Shown here piece by piece: positions 37,601 through 48,497 of a stretch of 64,000 nt of DNA. The position numbers and the translations under genes were made by a program. The first letter of the stretch is position 1. Each line of letters begins with the position of its first letter. The notes below the pieces were generated by a model. That model saw nothing but the letters and a program-made list of their open reading frames with translations, was not told where the DNA came from and made no database searches. The DNA lies in assembly GCA_036346255.1 (NCBI GenBank), contig CM070639.1, forward strand, positions 32,332,165 through 32,396,164. The letters run 5' to 3'. This DNA is from Ampelocalamus luodianensis (lineage: Eukaryota > Streptophyta > Magnoliopsida > Poales > Poaceae).

Positions 37601-39579
37601 AAGCGACGGGGTGACCTCTTCGCACGAGAGGACCTCAAGGAGGTCTTTTGCAAAGAGGACCCCAAGGAGGAGGGTGATCCTAGCGGTGGGATTTAACCTA
37701 CGGAGGTCTTTAATGGCCGAGGATTCTACATGGTGGGAGGTCACGGCGGCTAAGGACTTAGACTAGGAGATCTAGCGGTCCGGATCAACACCGAAGAGGT
37801 CATGAGCGGCTAAGACCACAACCGAGAGGTCCTAGGACTTAGCTAATCTGAACAAAGGATCTACGGTTGGATCTAAGCAGGAAGAGGTCATTAAGGGCTA
37901 GGATTAAATCGAAGAGGTCTTGGGAGCTAGAGTTTTTGCCGACAAGATCCCACGGTGCAAATCTAACACGGAGAGGTCACGGAGGGTCACGATGAACCCG
38001 AGGAGGTCAATGACTTGACAAAAGCGCGACAATGAGACCCGGACACGGCTTTGGTCAATGGCTCGTCGCATGGCGACCACGACCACGCGCGCGGTCCAAC
38101 GGGGCAAAAATGTTCGCAATACTATTGCGAACCTTTGAGGGCACAAAGCGTCGCGGACACGACCCATATCGCCGTGGCCGAACGAGGCGGAGATCAGAAA
38201 TGCGGGAAAAGTGAAAACCGAGAAAGACTTCGCGCGACCTAAGCTATCAGTGCTTAAGCTACAGGAGGTCATTGTGAACTCACGGGCGGAGGAGGTCAAG
38301 GGAGGTCGGTGGAGCCCGGCGGCGGCGGCCGCCGCGGAGTGGAGGAAGATGACACGGGAAAAACTCTGAGCGATATGAGCAAGAAAGCTGCGATTAGCTC
38401 GGGAGCACCCGCAGATAGAGCAAGAGCGGCAAGCGGAGGAGGAGACATGCTCACGGAGCTAAAGATGGAAGCGCGACGCCAAATCCGAGAAGGCGAAACC
38501 CAATTCACCGCTTCACGAGAAAACAAGCGAATCAAGTTAGTGGAGCGGGGACAGGAGGTTGAAAGGAATCTTTGCGGCGCTAAGGGAGGGCGAGGGGACC
38601 ACTGGAGCTCGATGGTGATGAGGGCTCGGCGGTCAATAATGGCGGCAAGTGTTTCGGCACTATGCGATTTGGTTCCACAGAGGAGAGCTAAGGACTCGCA
38701 TAAGGTGCGAGAAAGGAAGCTAAGGGTGAGCTCGGGGACCATATAAAGCTAGTGAGCAACGGGAGAAATCCGAAGCGACTCTACGGGAAATGGAGCTCAA
38801 GCACGCCACCGCTCGAGGAAGTGGCAGGAGTTGGTAGCGGGAAGACTTTGGAGGAAAGGTCTTGTGAGCATTTAAGAAGAGCGAGAAAAGCGTTGGCGAG
38901 GGCGGAGCGATGGGACCGACCAGCATGCAATCCTCGGCGCACGCCATCTCCCCGTGGCGAGGAAGAAGAAGAACGAGGAGGAGGTAGGGTGGTCGTGGGA
39001 TCCCGATCCAACGGCCCGCACTGAGCTCAGCGATCGCACCGAGCAGCGCCACTAGGTGGCAGTGCGACCACGACCTAAGTCGGACTCGAGTGCGAGTCAA
39101 GCGACTGGACCGGGGTTTCAAATTGGGAGCTGGAATTTAGGAATTAATTAAGGCATCAAACTAACTCCAAAATTTCTGAAATTTTAACTGGAGCTTGCTA
39201 ACTTTAGAATTAACCTCCCATAAAATTTTCAGAGATTTTGGTGTGCTAGAGTTTCCTCAAGAAATTCAGAAGGTGATTTCAGAGGTTTGACCAAGGTTTG
39301 ACTTGCCTCTAAAATATTTCAATTAATTTCCAAAAGCATGAAATAATTTAGAGGCGTTACCAAACAACCTTAGAACCAAGGAAAATTATTTCCAAGGGTT
39401 TAACAAAGATTTGACCAAGGTGGTTGTTGACTTGATAAAGGAGGCTTTTGATTTTGAACTTCCCAAAATTCCTTTACAAGAATTTGAGAAAAGTTTCAAG
39501 AGTAAAAGGATGAAGGAAAAGTTTTAATTTACCCTCATTTTATTACATTTGAAACACAAGCCAAAATGGGGATGTTACA
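34674..39579 (-). repeat. 5' LTR of element E
   Basis: A 4906-bp partner of 24645-29557 with the same ends, palindrome (35475-35486), hairpin (35992-36014) and repeat array (36858-38280). A short AC dinucleotide run lies near 35690-35707. Its right end at 39579 joins LTR F. Confidence 0.9.
36858..38280 (-). repeat. GGAGGTC-centred array in E 5' LTR
   Basis: Same order of units as in the left LTR, including the TTTTGCAAAA palindromes near 37385-37670. Unit order is conserved, so the array predates this insertion. Confidence 0.75.
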
Positions 39580-42500
39580 CGAGGCATCTGACCGGACCGC
39601 CAAGTCTAGTCGTCACGAAGCGGCAACACGACTCACGAGTGAGGCCCTTGGGGCTCACCATCTTCCTCTGCAACAAAACATTAAGCAAAGCACACGAGTA
39701 CAAAGATTGTCTTTGTACCATAAAATGACGTGTGAACTAGCGAACTGTTCATATGCTACATGCGAGCTTGTTTGGTGGAACCATATGTTTCATTTGCATA
39801 AAGCCAATTTTCATTTGCAATAATATAATACAGTTTGAAGGCAAATTTGCAATTCATTTTAATGTTGAAATAACGATAAAGATAATAATAACAAAAGAGA
39901 AAGATAAACAACCTAGAAGTGACCATCCCAATAGTCACTCCAACAATATACGAATCCCCAGTTCGTACCACCCATCAAGTTTTAATTTAAATGTTGTAGT
40001 CTAACTCTTGATAAGCTTACCCAAGCGTGTCCATCACCTAGGGCGAGGCTATTCGAATAGTTTTTAACCTGCGGGGTGTACCATGTACCCACACTTGGAT
40101 CGCCTTAAGGCCAAAGCACACTACCGAAGGTATGCAAGCCTGACTAAGTCCTATGAGACTTTTTCCAATGTGTGTATTAACTACGAGCGCTCGTATGGAT
40201 GAAATCCATACGCTTACATGGTAAAGCCGAAAAGACAACTACCCACTCGGGATAAAGCTTTTGGACAACTACCATGCTCCCACCTCCATCCCTCCTGCGA
40301 CCTCCTGCGGCCGGAGCCAATGCACGCCAAGTACTAGGTCAAGAGAGGTCCCATACCCTCTAGTGTGGTTATGCGCGAAATGCTGGATAACGGTACTCAC
40401 AAGATGTTCGGTCCTTAATTGACCGGGCACCTTTCGATCACACCCAACAGATCACACCAATCTTACCGTTGTGCAGCGTCTAAATCATTTTGTTTTGGTT
40501 TTGTTTTGCAATTATCATAGCACAGTGGAATATAAAACGATAATAATTTTATGTGATCAAGATCATCGACTAAGTCGATGATCGCTAAATCTACCGGTAG
40601 CTAAGCATGGCTAACAAGCTGAACTCGTAATCTACTAAGTGGCGAGTTCATCCAGCGAACTCTAATCACGACCAATAACCTAGGCTCAAGTAGTAGAGGA
40701 CAAATATTTACTTACAGATTATGCATCTAAAGGTTTAACTAACCAATTAAACACAAGATAAGCGATGCATACATACAGTTGAAACAAAATATTAGACTTT
40801 AAAATACTGGGATAAAATGATCAAAGCGCTTGCACATTCGCTGTTGCTCAATTTTTTATGAGAGTCGTTCTCGGGGTTACCGCAAATATCGAAGCCTAAC
40901 GATTGAACAAAGCATGAATAAGAACAAATAACACCGACCAAACTCAAACATACAACAACAACAAAACATACCAAAACTTACACAGCAACCTAAGGAGGTT
41001 TTAACACATTTTAAAAGAGGGAAATAATTATTTGAAGTGGTAATGAATTTTCTAGCAATTTCCTAAGCTAACATACACATTAAAACACTAGTTAATTACT
41101 TAACAAATTTTCATGAGCGAAACGATATCTAAAATCTATCGATATTTAGTGCACTAAAAATGAAAATTTCTGAGAATTGGATTTCTTTGGATTTGGACAA
41201 TTATTGAAAAGATATGAACTTTCTAATTTTGGAAAATGCATAATACATCATTTAATCATTTAATGATTTTTGCTAACGAGGACAGATTGAAACTAATTTT
41301 AGTAAATAATACATCTAAAATGAAAATTAACGACCTTTGGATTCACGCGATTTAGATAAAAATTGAATTAGTTATGAATTTTCTAAGTTTAAATGATTTG
41401 TGATTGCAAATGAAAACCATTTCGAGAAATTCTAAAGCATTTAAACCTTTTCCTCACCGACAACCCACTAGCCATAGCCAGCGTCACGCGGGGGCGAGGG
41501 CGCTGGCCGAGTCGGCTCGACTAAACCACGGCTTAAGGTGGCGTCGGCGTATTCTAAGAATCGTCTTTGACTTATCAAAGTGCACTCTAACTTATACTCC
41601 AGAGAAATCGCTTCCCAACAAAGAAGGCGTAGAATCAAAGCTACACAACCACCAGCGACATGGACCCACATGGCGTGACTAAGAGAATAACATAACGGTT
41701 GGATTAAAGATTTCCAAGCGCGATTAACGAGAGAGGCCCACAAGTCGGTGATACGGACTAAAAGATGATTAGCACTAAAGAGTAGGGTTAGACCTAATGT
41801 TCTTGGCGGCTCACGGCGACCACGGGACGGTGGCGCGGCCGCCTGGTATTCTCGCGAACCATGAGGTCTCGGGCGAGTGAGTTATACCTTTAGGTTCGCA
41901 AAGACCTCGCGAACTTGATGGCGATGACCGGGACCTCGAGGATGCCGGCGCGGCCGACGGCGAGCGGAGGCGGAGAAGAAGGCGCGGTGCTCGCGGAGAA
42001 GCGGCTGCGAGCCGAGAAGACCACGGAAGGTGCGCCCGCAGGATCGCCTCGGCTCGTGAAGGATCGCCCGGATAATGCCGAGCGCGAAGGAGGTGCGAGG
42101 CGGCTGGAATCACCGCGGCGGCGAAATACCGAGCCGGAGAACAAGCTGGTCGCGCTACCTCGGTGATGCACCAAAGAGCAAAACAAGACCTCCATTAGAC
42201 TCGGTGGATAAAGCGATCCTAAGGGACCAAGCGCCGAGGCATGATACTCACTAGAACACGGAGGGCTTACGGGACCAAGATCACCGAGGCGGAGGCGATG
42301 AACTTATACGGTGATACGATGCACGACAATGATCCGGCCGGGCAAAATGGAGGCGGCGTCGAGCAAGGATCACAATGGTGAGGCCGCGGGCTCGAGGCGG
42401 CTCCGTCTGGCGGCGCTACACTCGGGTTCTTCTCGGCCGAGAAGAAATTTGGGCGGAGAAAGTACGAGAATGGACGCGAAGGAGAATGGTTGGTCTCGGG

Positions 42501-43416
42501 GTAGATGGACTCTGGCGATTCTCGGAGAGGGACACGCGTCCACGACGTGGCGGCGGCGACTGCGTGTACGCATGCGAATTTGCCAGCGAACTCCGGCGAG
42601 CCGCGGAGAAGACGAGGGCGTCTGCGACAAGGAGGGCCCACGCGTCGGCGGCGGTGGCAGCGGCTCGAGTCGAGTGCAGTGCGGCCTGAGTTAGATGGTT
42701 TGACTCGTCGAGTTGTGCCGACCGTTGGATTTGAGATGGACGGTCGGGATCTCTGTATGCATTCGGACCGGTCGACGAGATGAGTAGTGTGGACCGTTCG
42801 ATCTTCATCGGACGGCTGACAGCCATCGGGCTCGCACGGTGCAACTAGGCGGTGCGACCGAGTCCATTAGGTGCGGTCGGACTCGAGCCCAAGTGGGGTT
42901 TGAACCCGAGGAACAGTGATTTCAGATTCGAATTAGAAAGACAGAGAAGGTTTTGGGAATTTTTAGAGGTAGCTCCTGAGCTCCAAAAATTCCGAAATTT
43001 TTATGGGAGCTTACTGGAAAAGAGGGCAACCTTGTGTAATTTTTCCAGGAGTTTTCATGCACTAGATTTCTCCCAATAAAATTCACAAGCTGCTGACCTA
43101 GGGTTTGACCAGAAATTCAAACTAGTTTGACTTGGCCATTGGAAATAGCAAATAAAATCTAAAAATGGTGAAATAATTCAGGGAGGTTGATAGGATGATC
43201 AAGATGATAGGAAAAATAATTTCAGAGGATGATCACAAGTGTGAAGGCTAAGAATTTGCTGACAACAATTTCCATTGACAAGAATTTAATTCTAGAAAAT
43301 GGAAATTGCTAGGGAAAATTTGGAAAACTTCCAAATGATTTGATGAGACAACAAAAGCTTTTATTTCTCCTCATAATTTACATTTTAAATACAAACCCTA
43401 AGTTAGGGCTGTTACA
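39580..43416 (-). repeat. LTR F (F/H family), left end missing
   Basis: Corresponds to LTR H from about 48822 to its end, so roughly the first 325 bases are absent. It shares the CTATTCGAATAG palindrome (40049-40060), a perfect hairpin (40561-40583) and a U3 end TAGGGCTGTTACA at 43416. It sits within the 3' LTR of G; the right-flank five-mer is TTAGA. GC-rich ORFs near 41900-42850 overlap on both strands and are not genes. Confidence 0.75.
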
Positions 43417-44380
43417 TTAGAGTGGCGGAGGGCTTCGGTATTGTCGGATGGCGGCTCCGGTGATGTTACAGCGGCGAGGACTCTGGAGTAGCCACGGCGT
43501 CACGAACTGACGGTGCACTCGGTGGCGAGCAGGCGACAGCGGGCGGCGCAACCGATGAAGAAACGAGCGGCGGCAAAAACCTAGAACTCCAATTGCGGCG
43601 CGCTAAGGCTCGGAAGGAGATGAGGTGGCGGCTGGTTGCGGAGGACCGTCGCGGCTTCGGGTGCTATTTATAGGGCTAGGGTGCGAGATAGAAATCCCAA
43701 ATTGAGTCCGTTTGATAACGAGCGAATCAGGAGATTAGATAAGATCACGGGCTCGATTTTGTGAGATTTGAATGCGGGAAGATAGGAGATAGAGTTTGCA
43801 CGATTTCTAAAGGGCTTCCATGAGAAAAAAATGCGTTGTCGGACGGAGGTCAGGGGTTTCAATGGCGGCGGCCGACTCGGCGCGGAGATGAAAGCGCGGC
43901 GAAGACAGCGACCTCAGTGGGCCCACCGGTCGAGAGGAGAGGAAGCAGCCCACACGTCGGCGAGGCAAGGAGAGCGGGGCCGCGTGTCGGCGTGTGCGGC
44001 GAGCGTCACTGTGAGCGGTGGTGTGGTTGAAATGGGCGAGGCGGAGGAAATGGGCGGAGGAGGAAATTGACCCGACGCTATTTCTCGAGATTTTAAATAG
44101 GTTTTCCAATTTAGAAAATACCGAGAAATTCAAATAAGCAATAGAATATAGCAATCGAACTCGGAAAAATTCTAGAAAAATCTAGAAAATATATCGAGCA
44201 CATAGAACCCAAATAAAATAGTTTTGGCTATTGTTCCACTTGGGATTATTCACATTAAATGTTTTTGATTGCAAAGTCAATATTAAGCTTTTGAAATTAA
44301 ATTCAAATAAAATCCAAATGGTGAATTTTCCCTACTAACTATTTAAAAGATTTTTAAGCTCGTAAAATTGGGATGTTACA
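43417..44380 (-). repeat. 3' LTR of element G, right third
   Basis: Matches 56497-57482 of the intact G LTR. It ends ATTGGGATGTTACA and is followed by the polypurine tract. The left two thirds are not in the window; F and E occupy that position. CAG/CTG sites are systematically altered against the sister copy. Confidence 0.85.
43665..43672 (-). promoter_or_regulatory. TATA box of G 3' LTR
   Basis: TATAAATA on the element strand, at the same place as 56753-56760 in the 5' LTR. Confidence 0.7.
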
Positions 44381-44390
44381 AACCTCCCCT
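44381..44390 (-). promoter_or_regulatory. Polypurine tract of element G
   Basis: AGGGGAGGTT on the element strand directly before the 3' LTR start. Confidence 0.8.
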
Positions 44391-44454
44391 AAAGGAATCT
44401 CGACCCGAGATTCGGGCTAGAGAAAAGGCTAGGAAACTCGGCTTTGGCTCTTCT

Positions 44455-45575
44455 TCACGTTCCCACGTTGCTTCTCCTTCCGAGTGGTTGCTCCATTGGA
44501 CCTTGCAAAACAAGCGATCTTGCTACGGTGAGGCGCTCTGCGACATCCAAAATCTTGACTGGCTGCTCCTTGTAGGTAAGATCCTCCTTCAAGTCAATTG
44601 ATTCCAACGGGGCTTGCTTTTCTAGCACACGAAGGCACTTCTTCAACTGCGAGACATGAGAGACATCATGTACTCCTGCTAACGACTTCGGCAGCTCCAA
44701 CTGATAAGCAACTTCTCCACGACGTTCCAAAATCTTGAACGGACCAACATACCTAGGGGCAAGCTTCCCTTTGGCATGAAACCTTTTGACACCTCTGAGC
44801 GGGGTCACTCGAAGATAAACGAAATCCTCGGATTCAAAACTGAGATCACGACGACGATTATCGGCCTGACTCTTACGCTGGTGAGCTATCTTCAATCTTT
44901 CTCTGATCATGGCCACTTGCTCTTACGCTTCTTCGAATAATGTCCGATCAAAACGATTGTTGACTATTTCGACCAATTCAACGGGGTTCTACAGGCATGG
45001 CCATACAAAGCTTCAAATGGTGACATTTGTAGACTAGCCTGGTAGCTATTGTTGTACGAGAATTCTGCATACGGTAAACTCTTATCCCATCGGGCAGCAT
45101 TAGCTAGAGCACAAGCTCTCAGCATATCCTCCAATATCTGATTAACTCTTTCAGTCTGTCCATCTGTCTGTGGATGGTACGCGGTACTAAAATTCAAATG
45201 GGTGCCCAATGCTTCATGCAAACTTTGCCAAAAACAAGAGGTGAACTGGGATCCTCGATCTGACACTATCTTTCTGGGCACACCGTAAAGCGACAATTCG
45301 GCCATGTACAACTCGCAGGCGATCTCACGAGTACGTGGTTTTGGTGGCAGGAAATGGGCGACCTTGGTCAAGCGATCGACCATTACCGGATCGAATCGTA
45401 ACCCGATCGGGTCTTGGGTAAACCGGTGATGAAATCCATTCGATCTCTTCCCACTTCCATACGGAATCTTTGATTGCGACAAACTGCTGGTCTCGGTGTT
45501 CTGCTTTTACTTCGATGTGTGTCGCACAAGGCAACGAACTCTGCGACTTCTCGTTTCAAATTTGGCCACAAAATT
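44455..45575 (-). pseudogene. Element G integrase (two or more frame changes)
   Basis: A zinc-binding remnant at 45383-45571 shows WPNLKREVAEFVALCDTH, ending in one Cys of the HHCC set. The core at 44964-45482 has VDRLTKVAHFLPPKPRT, VSDRGSQFTSCFWQSLHEAL and TAYHPQTDGQTERVNQ, with the catalytic Glu region and FEALYGHACRTPLNW after it. The tail at 44455-44916 has GKLAPRYVGPFKILERRGEV, HDVSHVSQLKKCLRV and DLTYKEQPVKILDVAERL, then loses frame before the chromodomain Trp. It is the best preserved integrase in the window. The role is insertion of element cDNA, with the tail thought to steer it to heterochromatin. Confidence 0.87.
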
Positions 45576-46525
45576 TAGTCTTAACATCTGGTACATCTTG
45601 GTACTTCGGGGTGTATCGAATACTTTGAGTCATGGGCTTCCTTTAAGATTAAGCGTGCGAGACCATCGATATCGGTACACGAATCGACCATTAATCAGAG
45701 TATGTCGTGATCATCCTTGGTGAAATCTTTGAATTTCCTTACGCCATTTTGACCTTGATGTCCGACAACACAGGATCCTTTGGTTGTGCTTCACGAATCG
45801 CTTCTCTAGGGTAGTTGTACCTCCAATTTGGCTACAAATCCTTGGACACAACTTTTAGCTTTAGCTTTTGAAATTCTTCATAAAGTTAGGCAACTTTCCT
45901 TTACTTCCAAGGCATTGCGATAACTCTTACGACTTAGGCGTGCGCAAGCTCGTTGGCTTTTAGGGATGGTAGTGGATTCAAGATTGTAATCCTTGATCAA
46001 TTCTAACCATCTTCTCTGTCTCATGTTCAAATCATTGGGTGAAGATATACTTTAGACTCTTATGATCTGTAGACTTTACAATGATTCCGATGAGGTAATG
46101 GCGCTAAATCTTTAAAGCATGCACTACGGCTAATTCCAGATCATGAGTAGGGTAATTCTCTTCGTGGGGTCTCAATTGCCTTGATGCATAGCGGCGGCTC
46201 TTCCTTCTTGCATCAAGGCGCATCCTAATCCTTGACGTGAAGCATCACAATAGATATCGAAATCCTTGCGAATATCCGCAAAATCAACCTCGGGTGAAGT
46301 CAAACGCTTCTTGATTCTTGAAAACTTTCTTCACGGTTGAGTCCAAGTGAACTTTTCTCCTTCTTCAACAATTGCGTAAGCGGTTTAGCAATTGATGAGA
46401 ATCCTTCGATGAAACAGCAGTAATAACTCGCCATTCCCAAGCTGCGAATCGAGTTCTGCTTTGGGCTGCTCCCAATGTAATATCGCTTTAACTTTACGGG
46501 GTCAAGCGCTACTCCTCATTTGTCA
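45576..46525 (-). pseudogene. Element G RNase H and linker (decayed)
   Basis: No long frame, but the DNA lines up in order with the RNase H stretch of element E; for example 'ggtctcaattgccttgatgcata' words near 46170-46190 also occur at 31374-31394. Many CG-containing short insertions or losses are visible against E. The domain should sit between reverse transcriptase and integrase. It is inactive as read. Confidence 0.65.
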
Positions 46526-47260
46526 TCACATGACCAAGGAAATCCACTTCCTTCTTCCAAAAATCACACTTATCGAACTTGGCATACGGTGATGCTCTCG
46601 GAGTTTTTCCAATACTACCCTTAAGTGCTCGGCGTGTTCTTCCTCCGACTTGGAGTACACCAGAATATCATCAATGAACACAACTACGAACTTGTCCAAA
46701 TATTCCATGAATACTTTATTCATCATGTTCATGAAGTATGCCGAGGCATTAGTCAGACCAAAAGACATGACTAAGAACTCATAATGTCCATACCGTGTTG
46801 AGAAAGTGGTTTTCGGTATATCCTTAGGACAAATCTTTAGCTTGTGGTAACCTGATAGCAGGTCGATCTTTGAGAATAATCCGGCTCCTTTCATCTGATC
46901 AAACAGATCATCTATCCGGGGTAGTGGGTACTTGTTCTTGATGGTAACTTCGTTGAGAGAACGGTAATCAATACACATCCTCATACTTCCATCTTTCTTC
47001 TTGACAAACAACACCAGCGCTCCCCATGGCGACGAACTAGGTCTCACGAAACCTTTCTCAAGAAGTTCTTCTATCTGCTTCTTCATCTCTACCAATTCAT
47101 CGGCTGGCATCCGATAAGGTCTCTTCGAAATTGGTGCTGTCCCTGGCACTAGGTCGATGACAAACTCAATGTCACGATCGGTGGCATTCTGGTAAATCTT
47201 ACGGAAACACATCCGGATATTCACCGACCACTGGTACTTCTTCCAGGAAAGGGTCTTCAA
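46526..47260 (-). pseudogene. Element G reverse transcriptase (largely intact fragment)
   Basis: A 244-residue frame covers most of the gypsy reverse transcriptase. In order it shows RDIEFVIDLVPGTAPISKRP, ELVEMKKQIEELLEKGFVR, SPWGALVLFVKKKDGSMRMC, YRSLNEVTIKNKYPLPRIDD, FSKIDLLSGYHKLKI with the first catalytic Asp, TTFSTRYGHYEFLVMSFGLT, and the active-site pair in VVVFIDDILVYSKSEEEHAE. The frame ends in EHHRMPSS, where a shift removes the thumb. The N-terminal MKTLSWKK stretch is probably out of frame. It copies RNA into DNA in virus-like particles. Protease lies upstream and overlaps by four bases. Confidence 0.9.
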
Positions 47261-47590
47261 ACATTTATTAGCAAATGTCCATCACGAATCGAGGTAGCTA
47301 GAAACTCTACCTTGTTTCCTTTGGCATCCTCGACTGTTACGGCTCTTCGGCCACAATCTAGCACGGCTTTGTGCTTGGATAACCAATCCATGCCAAGATT
47401 GACATCTACGGTTTGGGTGTCTAGGACAATTAGGTTGGCTAGAAACTCAACTCCAGCTATGAGTAACTTAGCTCCTAAACATCCCACTCTAGTACTTAGC
47501 TCTGCTCCAAGCGACTGGACTAACAGAGTATGCTTAAGTTGCATAACTTCCAATTTATTCTTGGTTGCAAACATTCCAGAAACAAATGAA
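47257..47590 (-). pseudogene. Element G aspartic protease region
   Basis: The reverse frame at 47257-47574 holds the second half of a gypsy protease, with VLDTQTVDVNLGMDWLSKHK and VLDCGRRAVTVEDAKGN. The catalytic DSG/DTG part should lie just upstream (about 47580-47640), where the frame is lost. It follows gag and precedes reverse transcriptase as usual. It cleaves the polyprotein in intact relatives. Confidence 0.8.
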
Positions 47591-48492
47591 TGCGAAGCTC
47601 GTAATCAAACAAAGCGATGCAGTCTTGAGTTAACGAAACTTACCCAATCGACGTCCGGTGATTCTCGGCTCCTTCAGAGTGACATGGTTGACACGGCCTC
47701 GATCACGGACTGTGGTGCTCCTCCGGCTTGACCGGCAACTTGTGAAGCTCCTTGGTTGATGCCTGGTGCTGGCGTCTTGGATGGAGTAGCTCCAAGGTTG
47801 AAGCGTACTGGAGTGATTGTTCCCCTTTGCGGACACTGGTTGGCAAAATGTCATGGGCGACGGCAGCGTATGAGACCTTTAGTGCGTTCTGCTGGTTGCT
47901 TCTGGATTGGGGTTGACAGTGTAGGGTTGCGGAAGTTACGGCGGTGGGCGGGGTGTTGAAGTTGGTGCAGTGCTCGAGCGAAGTGCAGGGTGGAAACTTG
48001 TTGAACCTTGCGGCTTTGTTCTTGCCCTCTGCTGTGATTGATGGTTCCCTTGCTGAGCCATCCGGCGTTTACAGTTATCCTCCAGTTCCTTGTGTTTGTC
48101 CTCCAAAACAAAGGCTTTGTTGACCAGCTCTTGGAAATCAGGAAAAGTATGGGCGATCAAACTGACTTGTAGTCCAGTGTTTAGTCCCTTCAAAAAGCGA
48201 CTTTGGCGAGCCTTGTCCGTGGCTACATCTTCCATTGCATAGCGAGCTAGCTGTGAAAACTTGTTGAGGTAGTCGACATCGACATAGCTCCTTGCTTGAG
48301 AGCGCGGAACTCATCCTTCTTGGATCGATAATGCCTTCAGTGCGTGATCTTTGGCGGAATGCTGCAGAAAATTCCGCCCAGGTGATATCCTGTGGCGTCT
48401 CATGGGTGGCACAGAAGTTCACCCACCATTCAGCAGCGGTGCCTTCCATCTGGTGAGTGGCATACAGAACCTTTTCACGATCGCTGCACTGG
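47590..48492 (-). pseudogene. Element G gag, C-terminal two thirds
   Basis: Capsid part at 48138-48449 shows MEGTAAEWWVNFCATHETPQ and ITWAEFSAAFR, the typical gypsy capsid core. The frame at 47936-48235 gives MEDVATDKARQSRFLKGLNT and LVNKAFVLEDKHKELED, the capsid end. A Gln/Ser/Pro-rich linker follows, then a decayed CCHC knuckle near 47830-47870. Frame changes separate the parts. The front of the gene continues at 52663, because solo LTR H inserted between 48497 and 52663. Confidence 0.82.
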
Positions 48493-48497
48493 GTGAT
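48493..48497. repeat. Target-site duplication of H (left copy)
   Basis: GTGAT, repeated at 52663-52667. Five bases is the standard gypsy duplication length. Confidence 0.85.

Larger units (their letters stand above)
24645..39579 (-). mobile_element. Element E: large Ty3/gypsy (Tekay-like) retrotransposon
   Basis: A reverse element of 14.9 kb with LTRs of about 4.9 kb (24645-29557 and 34674-39579) and a 5.1-kb body. Domain order on the reverse strand is gag, protease, reverse transcriptase, RNase H, integrase, chromodomain-type tail, with the polypurine tract at 29558 and primer site at 34659-34669. Every coding block is broken. Flanks do not match: left GGCCT in LTR M, right CGAGG inside LTR F. 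It is thus not a simple clean insertion, unless flanking DNA was lost. Confidence 0.85.

Noticed and set aside
41890..42844. Cluster of 80-140 residue ORFs on both strands in LTR F
   Set aside because: High GC content opens several frames at once; the counterparts in H and N encode different proteins. Not genes.
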